A stretch of DNA of 64,000 nucleotides from Hyphomicrobiales bacterium (GCA_900468625.1 UBUL01000020.1:1-64000); one strand, 5' to 3'. Shown: positions 25,158-34,294, counted from the first letter of the stretch. A program made the numbers and translations. The notes: generated from the sequence alone by a model not told the origin.

Positions 25158-27626
25158 TTAGTGATGCGGAAGCTCGGCGACCTGATTGGCCGTGCGCAGG
25201 ATCGTCGACAGGTCGGCATTGTCGAAGGCTTCCTTGGAGACACCCTTCACCTTGAAGCTCCTGCTTTCGCCGGGCGCGAGATTGACCAGCATATCGTCGA
25301 CTTCGGCGTTGGGGCTGATGCGGTCGGCGAAGAGGGAGATGTCGCGCAGGAACGTCTGAGCGGTGACGGTCACGGTGATCCCGTCCGTGGTCTGGGCGCT
25401 CTCGATATCGAAGCGAGGTTGCGGGTACTGCAGCTTCATGTCCTTCTCGAAGAACCACCAGGCTTCGGCATCGCCGAGGCGCGCGCGCAGATATTCGCGG
25501 CGCGGATCGCTTGGGGTCGCGACCTCGGCCGGGATATCGATATCAGTATTTTCGAAGCGGTCGCAGAGAATGCGCCAGACGTGGTGGTGGGCAAGCAGCG
25601 TGCCATTGAAATCGAAGCGTTCGACGGTGAAGGGAACGCGCCAGAATAGAGTTGCGTCATTGACTGCGACCGCGGCCAGGCCATCGCCGCGCGGCTGGAT
25701 GGTGAGGAGATGCGGAGCGTAGCTATGCTTCAACGCATACCAGAGCGGCTTTTTCCGGCCGGCGCCATCGATCGCTGCCCAGGAGGTGACGGGCCAGCAG
25801 TCGTTGAGCTGCCAGACGATGGTGCCCATGCAGGTCGGCCGGTGCGAGCGCATGTGATCGATGCCGTAGCTGATCGCGCGTGCCTGGTTGAGTTGCGTGA
25901 CAAAGAGCCAGTCGTCGAAATTTTGCGGGTGGGGAAACCAGCTTCCCAACCCTTGCAGAAGCTTGTCGTTGCCGCCAGTCGCCTTTTGATGATGGAGGAC
26001 ACCCGGCGAGGCCGGTGCGCGGTCTTTCTCGCGCACGGACTGGATAAGGGTTGCGAAGGTCGGCGGCGCCTGCCAGCCGAATTCGGAGCAGAAGCGCGGG
26101 ATATAATTGCGGTAGGTCTCGTAGCCGACCTCGTTCCAGACGTCCCAGATGTGCTTGCAGCCGTGTTCATCGGCATTCGGCGCGATTTCCATCGAGCCGG
26201 AATAGGGGCTGCCCGCCCAATAGGGCCGGGTCGGGTCGATCTCGGCGACCAGCTTCGGCAGGAGATCGAGATAGTAGCCGGCACCCCAGGGGCGGTTGCC
26301 GAGCACATCCTGCCAGCCCCAGTCGAAATAGCCCCAGATATTCTCGTTATTGCCGTTCCAGATGACCAGCGAGGCATAGGGCATGAGCCTCGTGATCGCT
26401 TCGCGCGCTTCCGCCTCGATCTCGCTGTAGACGGGCTCTTCTTCGGGATAGGTGGCACAGGCAAACAGGAAATCCTGCCAGACCATGATGCCGGCCGCGT
26501 CGCATTCCTCATAGAAGGTATCGGTTTCATAAATGCCGCCGCCCCAGACGCGCAGCATGTTCATATTGGCATCACGGGCCTGGGCGATCCTCTCACGGTA
26601 GCGCTCGCGTGTCACACGCGGCAAAAAGCAGTCGTCGGGAATCCAGTTAGCGCCGCGGGCAAAGACCGGCACGTCGTTGACGACGAGCGTGAAGGCGGAG
26701 CCGATCTCGTCCGGTGCCGTATCGAGCCGCACGGAACGGAAGCCGACGCGCCGCTTCCAGGCATCGAGCGCCGCCCCATCCGAGCCGAGAAGCTGCAGGT
26801 CGAGATCGTAAAGCGGCTGGCCGCCCATGCCGTGCGGCCACCAGACCTGCGGATTGTCGATACGGCACTCGATCAGCGCGTGGGTCTCGCCTTGCGCGAC
26901 GCGGACTTCCGCGCGTTTGCCGCCGATGGAGAGCACGAGGGCCACGCTATCCGTACCCTTTTCGGCCCATTCGATCTCGACATGCAGCCGCGCAACGCCC
27001 TGGCTGCCCTGCAGCGTGATTTCCGGGCGGATGCTGCCGAGGCGTGCCTTCGACCAGCTCTCGATGACGATCGGTTTCCAGATGCCCGATGTGACGACGG
27101 TGGGACCCCAGTCCCAGCCGAAATTGCAGGCCATCTTGCGGATGAGGTTGCTCGGGCCGGGGTAATTCTGAGGGATGTCGGCGGCGCTGCCGAGCTGTTT
27201 GCGCACCTCCTCGCCATGCTCGTAAGCCGATTGGAAATCGACGATCAATTCGTTGCGGCCGTTTTTCAGCTGGTCGGCAATGTCGAAGCGGTAGCTGCGG
27301 TGCATGTTGCGGGTTTCGCCGAGCGCCGTGCCATTCAGCTCCAGGCGTGCCGCCGTATCGAGGCCGAGGCAGGCAAGGTCGATGCGCTCGGCGTCGTCGC
27401 CGTCCCAATCGAAGGCCAGGCGATAGCGCCAGGCCGAGCGGCCGATCCAGTCTTGCGAGATTTCGTTGACGTCGAGATAGGGATCGGTGATCAGCTGCGC
27501 CGCCATCAGGTCGAGATGCACGTTGCCCGGCACACTCGCGGGAACCGAATTGGGCAGGACCGGGGCGCTGGAGGGCGCGCGAAGGCGCGAGAGGGTCCAG
27601 CCGGTGTCGAGCGTCTGTCTTTTCAT
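25158..27626 (-). CDS. Beta-mannosidase, GH2 family
   Basis: An 822-aa retaining glycosidase releasing mannose from beta-mannosides. The domain order is GH2 sugar-binding (DTGWTLSR, then VPGNVHLDLM), immunoglobulin-like, TIM barrel and C-terminal beta domains. Diagnostic motifs are LRVWGGGIYE, the acid/base Glu in IWNGNNENIWG (about residue 424) and the nucleophile Glu in RFCSEFGWQ (about residue 512), typical of beta-mannosidases rather than galactosidases. It has no signal peptide, so it acts on imported oligosaccharides. It starts 28 bases after the FadR-type regulator stop and is probably co-transcribed with it. Confidence 0.92.
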   Translation of the reverse strand: MKRQTLDTGWTLSRLRAPSSAPVLPNSVPASVPGNVHLDLMAAQLITDPYLDVNEISQDWIGRSAWRYRLAFDWDGDDAERIDLACLGLDTAARLELNGTALGETRNMHRSYRFDIADQLKNGRNELIVDFQSAYEHGEEVRKQLGSAADIPQNYPGPSNLIRKMACNFGWDWGPTVVTSGIWKPIVIESWSKARLGSIRPEITLQGSQGVARLHVEIEWAEKGTDSVALVLSIGGKRAEVRVAQGETHALIECRIDNPQVWWPHGMGGQPLYDLDLQLLGSDGAALDAWKRRVGFRSVRLDTAPDEIGSAFTLVVNDVPVFARGANWIPDDCFLPRVTRERYRERIAQARDANMNMLRVWGGGIYETDTFYEECDAAGIMVWQDFLFACATYPEEEPVYSEIEAEAREAITRLMPYASLVIWNGNNENIWGYFDWGWQDVLGNRPWGAGYYLDLLPKLVAEIDPTRPYWAGSPYSGSMEIAPNADEHGCKHIWDVWNEVGYETYRNYIPRFCSEFGWQAPPTFATLIQSVREKDRAPASPGVLHHQKATGGNDKLLQGLGSWFPHPQNFDDWLFVTQLNQARAISYGIDHMRSHRPTCMGTIVWQLNDCWPVTSWAAIDGAGRKKPLWYALKHSYAPHLLTIQPRGDGLAAVAVNDATLFWRVPFTVERFDFNGTLLAHHHVWRILCDRFENTDIDIPAEVATPSDPRREYLRARLGDAEAWWFFEKDMKLQYPQPRFDIESAQTTDGITVTVTAQTFLRDISLFADRISPNAEVDDMLVNLAPGESRSFKVKGVSKEAFDNADLSTILRTANQVAELPHH

Positions 27627-27654
27627 GTCATGTGTCCGTGATGCAATGGATGCC

Positions 27655-28350
27655 TCAAACAGCCTTTGGCGCGATGAACTGCAAGCCCGCCTGCAGGTGG
27701 CGGTTCATGTGATAGGCGTAGGCGATTCGATCCCGTTGTTCCAACGCTTCGATAATGGCGCGATGGTCATTATAGGCGCTGTCGACGGCTTCGCGAGTGC
27801 GTTTGCCCGCTTCCATCAGCCGCTGCAACAATGGCTGCAGAATGCCGTAGACTTGTGACAGGGTCTGATTGCCGGCGAGGCCGACAAGAGCGGCATGAAA
27901 TCTGAAATCAAGTTCCGCAGCCTCGGTCAACGTCGATGCGGCCTTCATCGCTTTGTTGATGGAGCGCAGCCTGTCGACGGCGGTTTCATCGGCAGTTTCG
28001 AACAGAAGATCACTGAGATTGACCTCGATGAGGCGACGAAATCCCTGGATATCGAGAAAGCTTTCCGCCGACATGTCGATAGCGAAGGAGAAAAGGTCCA
28101 TCAGCGCCTGCTGGCGCCGGTCCGTAATCACCGCGCCGACCTTCTGGCGGCTTTCCACGATGCCGTAGGCCTTCAGGATGCGGATCGCTTCGCGCACCGT
28201 ATTGCGGCTGGCATTGAACATCGACGCGAGTTCGGCTTCCGAGGGCAGGGCGTCGCCAAGGCCGAGATTGCGCTCGCGCATCAGCCGCCGCAGCGCATTG
28301 ACCACCTGGTCGACTGCCGAACCCCTATCTCCGATCTCAGCGGTTTCCAT
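27655..28350 (-). CDS. GntR/FCD (FadR-type) transcriptional regulator
   Basis: A 231-aa regulator with an N-terminal winged helix (LPSEAELASMFNASRNTVREAIRILKAYGIVESRQKVG) and a C-terminal all-helical FCD domain with metal-binding His residues (FRFHAAL, NDHRAII, HMNRHL). FCD regulators of this group respond to hexuronates and related sugar acids. A GGAGG site precedes a cluster of starts (ATG ATG GTG ATG); the ATG at 28350 has the best spacing, with 28356 nearly as good. Divergent from uxuA and upstream of the beta-mannosidase, it likely controls both directions. Confidence 0.9.
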   Translation of the reverse strand: METAEIGDRGSAVDQVVNALRRLMRERNLGLGDALPSEAELASMFNASRNTVREAIRILKAYGIVESRQKVGAVITDRRQQALMDLFSFAIDMSAESFLDIQGFRRLIEVNLSDLLFETADETAVDRLRSINKAMKAASTLTEAAELDFRFHAALVGLAGNQTLSQVYGILQPLLQRLMEAGKRTREAVDSAYNDHRAIIEALEQRDRIAYAYHMNRHLQAGLQFIAPKAV

Positions 28351-28380
28351 CACCATCATTCCTCCGCGATCAAAAGCATA

Positions 28381-28391
28381 TTGTTGGTCAA
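28381..28391 (+). promoter_or_regulatory. FadR-type operator candidate 1
   Basis: TTGTTGGTCAA lies 30 bases before the regulator start. The same 11-mer, with one change, occurs in inverted orientation at 28445-28455. The centre GGTC and flanking TTG/CAA resemble FadR-subfamily sites. Confidence 0.5.
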
Positions 28392-28444
28392 TAAGCGCTG
28401 TCAAGCGATGCCGGATGATGGACATTTCTCTTTTCAGCAGTATT

Positions 28445-28455
28445 TTGACCGACAA
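28445..28455 (-). promoter_or_regulatory. FadR-type operator candidate 2
   Basis: Read on the minus strand: TTGTCGGTCAA, matching site 1 at 10 of 11 positions. It lies directly before the uxuA ribosome binding site, where bound repressor would block transcription or elongation. Confidence 0.5.
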
Positions 28456-28470
28456 ATGGAGGGATATCGT

Positions 28471-29649
28471 ATGGAAAGCTGCTGGCGTTGGTTCGGCCCG
28501 AAGGATCTTGTTCCGCTCTCGCATGCGCGCCAAGCTGGCGCGACCGGCATCGTCACGGCACTGCATGAAGTTTCGCATTCACGCGTCTGGACGCCGGCCG
28601 AAATCGAGGCGCGAAAGGCGCTCGTCGAGGCGACGGGGTTGCGCTGGAGCGTGTGCGAATCGATCCCGGTTCCCAGCGCCATCAAGCTCGGGGGAGCTGC
28701 GGCCAAGGCAGCGATCGGTGTCTGGAAGGACAGTCTGGCCAATCTGGCGCGCTCCGGCATCAAGACTGTTTGCTACAACTTCATGCCTGTCGTGGACTGG
28801 ACGCGTACGGATCTGCGCTTCGAAATGCCGACCACCGCGCTCGCATTGCGTTTCGACTTGGTGGAGTTCGTTGCCTATGACGTTTTCGTCCTGCGCAGGA
28901 AGGGGGCGGAGGAAAATTATGCACCGGCCCTGGTGCGGCGTGCCGAAGAGCGGCTGAAGGGGCTTTCACCGGAGGCGGTGCAGCGATTGGAGACCAACAT
29001 CATCGCCGGTCTTCCCGGCGGCGAGGACAGCTATGGCCGTGAAGCCATCCGCTCAGCCATTGCCCTCTTCGACGGAATGACGGCTGAGGACCTTAGGGCC
29101 AATCTCGAAGCCTTCCTGCAGGAAGTCGTGCCGGTTGCCGCCGAACTCGGCGCCAGGCTCGCGATCCATCCCGACGATCCGCCCATTTCGCTCTTCGGCC
29201 TGCCGCGCGTCGTCTCGACGGCGGCAGATCTGCGCCGCATCCTTGGCAATGTCGACGATCCGGCCAACGGCTTGACGCTTTGCGTCGGCTCTCTAGGCTC
29301 CCGTGCCGACAATGATGTTCGGATGATCGCCCATGAGTTTGCCTCGCGCATCAATTTCGCGCATCTGCGCGATGTTGCGATCGAAGCGGATGGCTCCTTC
29401 GTGGAAGCCTCGCATCTGGAAGGGCGCAGCGATATCTATGCCATCTTGCGCACATTGCTCGCGGAGGAGGCGCGCCGCCGCAACGAGGGCCGGGAAGACC
29501 ATCTGATCCCGATGCGGCCGGATCATGGGCACCTTATCGGGGACGATATCGATAAGCCGACCAATCCCGGCTATTCCCTCATCGGACGGCTGAAGGGTCT
29601 TGGCGAGCTTCATGGCGTCATCCATGCGATCGGCAGGGCAGGGCTTTGA
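28471..29649 (+). CDS. uxuA: Mannonate dehydratase
   Basis: A 392-aa enzyme converting D-mannonate to 2-keto-3-deoxy-gluconate in glucuronate breakdown; E. coli UxuA is 394 aa. Recognisable are the N-terminal WRWFGPKDLVPLSHARQAGATGIVTALHE, the metal-binding IHPDDPP, GSLGSRADND, HLRD and the C-terminal PMRPDHGH motifs. A GGAGGG site lies seven bases before the ATG at 28471; an in-frame ATG at 28456 overlaps this site. The open frame extends upstream to 27895 only as antisense of the regulator. No uxuB (fructuronate reductase) is present in the window. Confidence 0.95.
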   Translation: MESCWRWFGPKDLVPLSHARQAGATGIVTALHEVSHSRVWTPAEIEARKALVEATGLRWSVCESIPVPSAIKLGGAAAKAAIGVWKDSLANLARSGIKTVCYNFMPVVDWTRTDLRFEMPTTALALRFDLVEFVAYDVFVLRRKGAEENYAPALVRRAEERLKGLSPEAVQRLETNIIAGLPGGEDSYGREAIRSAIALFDGMTAEDLRANLEAFLQEVVPVAAELGARLAIHPDDPPISLFGLPRVVSTAADLRRILGNVDDPANGLTLCVGSLGSRADNDVRMIAHEFASRINFAHLRDVAIEADGSFVEASHLEGRSDIYAILRTLLAEEARRRNEGREDHLIPMRPDHGHLIGDDIDKPTNPGYSLIGRLKGLGELHGVIHAIGRAGL

Positions 29650-29830
29650 ACGTCACGTCGCTTGCGGCCCAAAGAACCTGCACATGGAAGGGATAAATAA
29701 GGCCGGGTGGAGCCGGCAAAAAAAGCAAAAAACTTTAACAGCCATTGTCGGGAATAATGATCGACCAGCGTCCTTGGAGCAGCCCATCGAAAAGGGCCTT
29801 AAACGCAGAACCGTTCCCAAGGAGACGAAT

Positions 29831-30262
29831 ATGACCGATGCAGCAGATCAGATGCAGTCCCAGCAGCCCCGCGTACCGGTTCGCGGCGGGGTCGTAGCCT
29901 ATTTGACGGTCGATGGCGCCGTTAAGGCGGCAGAATTCTACAAGCGTGCCTTTGGTGCCGAACAGGCCTTCATGTATCCGGTCGATGAAAAGGGCCGGAC
30001 GATGCATATCCATCTCTATATCAACGGCAGCTCGGTCATGCTCGGCGACGCTTTCCCGGAATACGGCCATGCGCTGGAAAAGCCGCAGTCCTTCGCGATG
30101 CAGCTTGTTGTCGATGACCTCGATTTCTGGTGGCAGCGCGCCGTCGATGCGGGAGCGGAAGTGGTCGTCGAGCCTCAGGTAATGTTCTGGGGCGATCGCT
30201 GGGGTCAGCTTCGCGACCCCTTCGGCGTCACCTGGGCCATGAATGCGCCCGTCAAGGGCTAA
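29831..30262 (+). CDS. VOC superfamily protein (PhnB/glyoxalase-like)
   Basis: A 143-aa protein of the vicinal oxygen chelate fold: VVAYLTVDGAVKAAEFYKRAFGAEQ is the first beta-alpha-beta module, LRDPFGVTWAMN the last strand with its conserved DPFG. This PhnB-type group is often called DNA-binding 3-demethylubiquinone-9 methyltransferase-like, but function is usually unknown. An AAGGAG site lies before the ATG. It is a single gene, convergent with the kynurenine operon. Confidence 0.85.
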   Translation: MTDAADQMQSQQPRVPVRGGVVAYLTVDGAVKAAEFYKRAFGAEQAFMYPVDEKGRTMHIHLYINGSSVMLGDAFPEYGHALEKPQSFAMQLVVDDLDFWWQRAVDAGAEVVVEPQVMFWGDRWGQLRDPFGVTWAMNAPVKG

Positions 30263-30275
30263 ACAAGAACCGACA

Positions 30276-30316
30276 GGCGATGCTCTCGGCGCCAGAGATG
30301 CGCCGAGAGCATCGCC
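30276..30316. terminator. Strong bidirectional hairpin between VOC and kynurenine genes
   Basis: A perfect 17-bp stem (GGCGATGCTCTCGGCGC and its complement) with a seven-base loop lies between the convergent genes, 14 bases after one stop and 21 before the other. It can serve as terminator for both transcripts. Confidence 0.75.
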
Positions 30317-30336
30317 TTGATGCAATCACGAAACTT

Positions 30337-31167
30337 CTATTCAGCGAGCAGGCTCCGCGTCAGCGGATGAGCGGCATCCATAAGGCCGTCGAGCACCGAA
30401 TAATGATGCTTGTCCGGCTCGACCACCACGTTCGTCGCTGCGCCGAGACCGGTCCAGATATTGGCGAGCAGTGCATTCTGGCGGATGAATTCGGCGCGCT
30501 CGGCGCCACCGACCCAGCAGGTAAGACGAACGCCGTCGGTCGGCTCCAGCAAGGCCGGACTTTCGGCCCTTGCCTCGGCATCATCGATGCGAAGCTCCTT
30601 GTTCATCTTGCGCTTCATGATCGGGCGCAGATCGTGCACGCCGGAAATGGCGAGAACATGCCGGATGCGCTTCTGGATCGCCTCGCCAAGCGGCGAGGTC
30701 GTCGTCATCATCCGGGCGACAAGCTGGCCGCCGGCAGAGTGCCCCGTCAACATGACCGGGCCGTCGGCCAGTTCGGCCGCTGCGGTGATCGCGGCTGCAA
30801 TCTCCTTGCCGATCCCGCCGATGCGATTTTCCGGGCAAAGCGTGTAGGACGGGATCGCGACGGCATATCCGGCCGCAACCGAGCCGTCGGCAAGGTGCGA
30901 CCAATAGCTCTTGTCCAGCTGTAGCCAGTAGCCGCCATGGACGAAGACCACCAATCCCTTCGGCTGGCCTTCGGGCAAAAACAGGTCGAAGCGATTGCGT
31001 TCCGCAGGTCCATAGGCGATGTCGAGTTTCGCGCGTCCCGCCGCCGTCAGGCTGTCGCGGAAGGACTTTGCCGGCTCGACCCAGGCGGCCGGCCATCGAT
31101 CGCCATCGACGATATAGGCGCCGTTCGTATAAGCGCTCTCCCAATCGATGACCCTGAAATAGCTCAT
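30337..31167 (-). CDS. Alpha/beta hydrolase, likely kynurenine formamidase
   Basis: A 276-aa serine hydrolase with the oxyanion motif HGGYW and nucleophile elbow GHSAGGQL; Asp and His lie near the end (DKHHYS). The HGGYW pattern and length fit the alpha/beta-hydrolase type of N-formylkynurenine formamidase (as in yeast BNA7), not the metal-dependent KynB fold. The gene directly follows kynureninase in the operon, which supports conversion of N-formylkynurenine to kynurenine. A broader esterase role is possible. Confidence 0.8.
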   Translation of the reverse strand: MSYFRVIDWESAYTNGAYIVDGDRWPAAWVEPAKSFRDSLTAAGRAKLDIAYGPAERNRFDLFLPEGQPKGLVVFVHGGYWLQLDKSYWSHLADGSVAAGYAVAIPSYTLCPENRIGGIGKEIAAAITAAAELADGPVMLTGHSAGGQLVARMMTTTSPLGEAIQKRIRHVLAISGVHDLRPIMKRKMNKELRIDDAEARAESPALLEPTDGVRLTCWVGGAERAEFIRQNALLANIWTGLGAATNVVVEPDKHHYSVLDGLMDAAHPLTRSLLAE

Positions 31168-31204
31168 GTTCAGCTTCCTCTCTCCAGCTGCCGGCGCCTG
31201 CAGA

Positions 31205-32452
31205 TCAGGTCACGGCTGTCCGCACCGCAAAGCGTGCTTCCCTCCATGATCCGCTGCTCAGGATGTCTTCCAGCACCGTCACGGCTCGCCAAACGTCGCG
31301 ATAGCCGACATAGAGCGGCGTGAAGCCGAAGCGTAATGTCGAGGGAGCGCGGAAATCGCCGATAACGCCGCGTTCGATCAGCGCCTGCATGACTTCATAG
31401 GCGTTGCCGTGGATGAAGGAGACCTGGCTGCCGCGCTTCTCGCCGTCGCGCGTCGTCTCGAGTTCCACACCATATTGGCCGCATTTGGCTTCGACCAAGC
31501 GGATGAAGAGATCGGTAAGCGCCACGCTTTTCTGGCGTAAGGCATTCATGTCCACCTCGTCCCAGATGGAGAGCGCCCCTTTCAGTGCCCGCAGAGACAG
31601 GATCGGCTGCGTGCCGCAGAGAAAACGCTTGATGCCGGCATCGCCGTCGAAGCTCTGTTCGAAAGCGAAGGGGCGGGCATGGCTCCACCAGCCGCTGAGC
31701 GGCTGAACGATCGATGCGTGATGGCGCTTTGCGGCGTAGATGAAGGCCGGAGCACCCGGACCGCCATTCAGATATTTGTAGGTACAGCCAACGGCGAAAT
31801 CGGCACCCGCACCGTCGAGATCGACGGGCAGGGCGCCGGCGCTATGGCACAGATCCCAGATGACGAGCGCGCCCGCCGCCTGGATGCGCTTCGTCAGCGC
31901 CGCCATGTCGCGCAGCTCGCCGCTCTTGTAGTTGACGTGATTGATGAGGACGACGGCGACATTCTCGTCGATCAGCTCCTCGATCGTGCCGGCATCGCGG
32001 CCCTCGAGGCGGACCTTCAGGCCAGGGCGTGTCGAAGCCACACCCTCCGCCATATAAAGGTCTGTGGGGAAACTATCGCCCTCCGCAACGATGACATTGC
32101 GGCCGGGCCGCATTGCGAACGCCGCATGCAAGGTCTTGTAGATGTTGATCGATGTGGAGTCTGTGACGATGGTCTGGCCTTCGGCAGCTCCGATCAACCG
32201 GCCGATCCGGTCGCCGAGCTCGAGCGGCAGATGGAACCATCCGGCGCTGTTCCAGCTGCGGATCAGGCCGTTGCCCCATTCTTCCATGGCGGCCTGGCGC
32301 ACCTCGGCAAAGACCTCGTGCGAGGCCGCGCCGAGCGAATTGCCGTCCAGGTAGATGACACCGGCCGGCAGGGCGAAGCGGCTGCGAAAAACGCGCAGCG
32401 GGTCGGCCTCGTCCATGGCCTCGACGGCGGCGAGATCGGGAAGGCTGTCCAT
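31205..32452 (-). CDS. kynU: Kynureninase
   Basis: A 415-aa PLP enzyme (fold type I) that cleaves kynurenine to anthranilate and alanine. Clear signatures: IYLDGNSLG near the N terminus, DSTSINIYKTL, the Asp of WDLCHSAGALPVDL and the PLP Lys in CTYKYLNGGPGAPAF. Length matches bacterial KynU. The start is the ATG at 32452, 20 bases after the ABC permease stop; the longer open frame is an overlap with the permease gene. No tryptophan 2,3-dioxygenase gene lies nearby. Confidence 0.96.
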   Translation of the reverse strand: MDSLPDLAAVEAMDEADPLRVFRSRFALPAGVIYLDGNSLGAASHEVFAEVRQAAMEEWGNGLIRSWNSAGWFHLPLELGDRIGRLIGAAEGQTIVTDSTSINIYKTLHAAFAMRPGRNVIVAEGDSFPTDLYMAEGVASTRPGLKVRLEGRDAGTIEELIDENVAVVLINHVNYKSGELRDMAALTKRIQAAGALVIWDLCHSAGALPVDLDGAGADFAVGCTYKYLNGGPGAPAFIYAAKRHHASIVQPLSGWWSHARPFAFEQSFDGDAGIKRFLCGTQPILSLRALKGALSIWDEVDMNALRQKSVALTDLFIRLVEAKCGQYGVELETTRDGEKRGSQVSFIHGNAYEVMQALIERGVIGDFRAPSTLRFGFTPLYVGYRDVWRAVTVLEDILSSGSWREARFAVRTAVT

Positions 32453-32472
32453 AATGTCGTTGCCTCGTAAAC

Positions 32473-33396
32473 TTATTCGCGAATGGTTTCTCGGCTGACG
32501 GCTCCGCCGCGGCGGCGGATGCTCGGCAGCGCCAGCATGATGAGCACGAAAAGGCCGGTTGCGAGTTTCAGGTTCGGCGGCGGCATGCCGGCGGCAAGGC
32601 AGAGCGATACGAGCTGATAGTAGATGATCGAGCCGACGAACGGCGCCAGCAACTGACGCAGCACGGTCTGCTTGCCGGTGAAGGCTTCGCCGATCATCAA
32701 GGCTGCAAGGCCGTTGATCAGGATGCCGATACCCATGTTGACATCGGCAAAGCCCTGCGACTGGACCATCAACGCGCCGCTGGCGGCGGAAAAGGCGCTG
32801 GCGATTCCGACGCCGCCGATGGTGGAGGCCCAGACATTGATACCCTGCGCCTCGGCCATGTCGGGATTGGAACCGACGGCGCGCATGGCCGTGCCCTTCT
32901 CCGTCTTGAAATAGAGATTGAGGGCGATCAGGACGACGACGGCGAGTACGCCGGCAACGGCGATCTTGCTGGCGGGAAAGCCGGCCTCCGTGAATGGCAC
33001 CCAATCGAACACCGTCGGTGAGCCGAAGACGGAGAGGTTCGATTTGCCCATGATGCCGAGATTGACGCTGTACAGCATGGTCGACATCAGGATGCCGGCG
33101 AGCAGCGTATGAATGCGGAAGCGCAGGTGGATGAAGGCCGTACAGCAGCCGGCGGCAAGGCCGACGACGAAAGCGGCGGCGATCGCGAGCGGCGGCGCGA
33201 CGCCGGCTGCCAGCAGGATGCCGCAGACGCAGCCGCCGAGCGGGAAGGCGCCTTCGCTGGTCAGATCCGGAAAGCTCAGCATCCGGAACGGGATCATGAT
33301 GCCGAGCACGACGAAACTTAAGATGAAGCTCTGCGCGAGCGTGACCGGGATGAGCGAGACGAAGCTCGAAACGGTTGTCTGAATGAAATCCATCAT
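32473..33396 (-). CDS. ABC transporter permease (TrpY-like)
   Basis: A 307-aa membrane protein with eight to nine hydrophobic segments, of the branched-chain-type permease superfamily (COG4120). It pairs with the COG1101 ATPase and COG2984 binding protein encoded upstream; in Firmicutes this trio (TrpXYZ) is tied to tryptophan. It starts four bases after the ATPase stop, and kynU follows, so uptake of kynurenine or a related indole/aromatic amino acid is likely. Confidence 0.88.
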   Translation of the reverse strand: MMDFIQTTVSSFVSLIPVTLAQSFILSFVVLGIMIPFRMLSFPDLTSEGAFPLGGCVCGILLAAGVAPPLAIAAAFVVGLAAGCCTAFIHLRFRIHTLLAGILMSTMLYSVNLGIMGKSNLSVFGSPTVFDWVPFTEAGFPASKIAVAGVLAVVVLIALNLYFKTEKGTAMRAVGSNPDMAEAQGINVWASTIGGVGIASAFSAASGALMVQSQGFADVNMGIGILINGLAALMIGEAFTGKQTVLRQLLAPFVGSIIYYQLVSLCLAAGMPPPNLKLATGLFVLIMLALPSIRRRGGAVSRETIRE

Positions 33397-33400
33397 GATG

Positions 33401-34180
33401 TCAGCTCACCAGCAGCATTCGGTCGGTCTTGACGGCGAAGTGGCCGATGAGTTCGGGCACGGTGATGCGCCGTTTGCCTTCGCCGGCAATTTCGAGATGC
33501 ACGCGGCCGGCATCGAGCATGATGATGCTGTCGCCGAAATCGACGGCGTGCTGCATGTTGTGCGTCACCATCAATGTCGTCAGTTTCAGCGCCTCGACGG
33601 TGCGAACGGTCGCCTGCATGACGATATCGGCCGTGCGTGGGTCGAGTGCGGCTGTGTGTTCATCGAGCAAAAGCACGTCGGGCGAACCGCCGACCGCCAT
33701 GATGAGGGACAGCGATTGGCGCTGGCCGCCCGAAAGAAGTTCCACCTTGGTATCCAGCCGGTTTTCGAGGCCAAGGCCGAGAACGGCGAGACGTTCCTTG
33801 TAGGCAGCGAGGCGAGCCGCATTCAGGCCGGGACGAAATCCGCGGCTCTTGCCGCGCAGCTCCGCCAGAAGCATGTTCTCGCCGACCGTCATGCTGGCCG
33901 CCGTTCCCTTCATCGGGTCCTGGAACACGCGGGCAAGACGGGCGGCGCGCTTGTGGACCGGCATGTTCGTCACGTCGTTGCCGTTGATGAGGATCTGACC
34001 GGAATCAAGGCTGAGTGCGCCGGAAATCGCATTCAGCATGCTGCTCTTGCCGGCGCCGTTCGAACCGATGACGACGCCGAATTCGGCTGTCTTGAGGGAG
34101 AGCGTCAGGCCGTCGAGCGCGACCTTTTCGTCGGGCTGGCCTCTGTAGAAAACCTTGCGCGCGGATTTGATATCGAGCAT
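33401..34180 (-). CDS. ABC transporter ATPase (TrpZ-like)
   Basis: A 259-aa ATP-binding subunit (COG1101). Walker A is GSNGAGKSS, the signature LLSGGQRQSLSLIMA, Walker B VLLLDEHTAALDPRT (with HTAAL typical of this family), followed by the switch His in THNMQHA. It works with the adjacent permease. It lies 130 bases after the binding-protein gene, across a hairpin and a repeat element. Confidence 0.92.
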   Translation of the reverse strand: MLDIKSARKVFYRGQPDEKVALDGLTLSLKTAEFGVVIGSNGAGKSSMLNAISGALSLDSGQILINGNDVTNMPVHKRAARLARVFQDPMKGTAASMTVGENMLLAELRGKSRGFRPGLNAARLAAYKERLAVLGLGLENRLDTKVELLSGGQRQSLSLIMAVGGSPDVLLLDEHTAALDPRTADIVMQATVRTVEALKLTTLMVTHNMQHAVDFGDSIIMLDAGRVHLEIAGEGKRRITVPELIGHFAVKTDRMLLVS

Positions 34181-34211
34181 CCGTGCCTCCCCTGCAGTGT
34201 AGGGTTATGAA

Positions 34212-34236
34212 ATGGCGGCGTCCCTGACGCCGCCAT
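34212..34236 (-). terminator. Hairpin between binding-protein and ATPase genes
   Basis: A perfect 11-bp stem (ATGGCGGCGTC / GACGCCGCCAT) with a three-base loop lies inside the operon, after the binding-protein gene. Such hairpins often stabilise the upstream message so that the binding protein is made in excess over membrane subunits. Confidence 0.65.
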
Positions 34237-34250
34237 GGATCGGATTGATC

Positions 34251-34294
34251 CTACAGCGCCGCGCGTCACATATGACGCGCAAAGGTCGCTGTAG
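34251..34294. repeat. REP-like palindromic element, copy 2
   Basis: A 44-bp palindromic element with arms CTACAGCG / CGCTGTAG and core CGTCACATATGACG, the inverse-orientation partner of the copy at 18547-18590. It stands in the gap between binding-protein and ATPase genes. Confidence 0.75.

Noticed and set aside
25710..27641. 643-aa open frame on the plus strand
   Set aside because: Antisense of the beta-mannosidase gene, whose catalytic motifs are intact; no family features in the plus-strand product.
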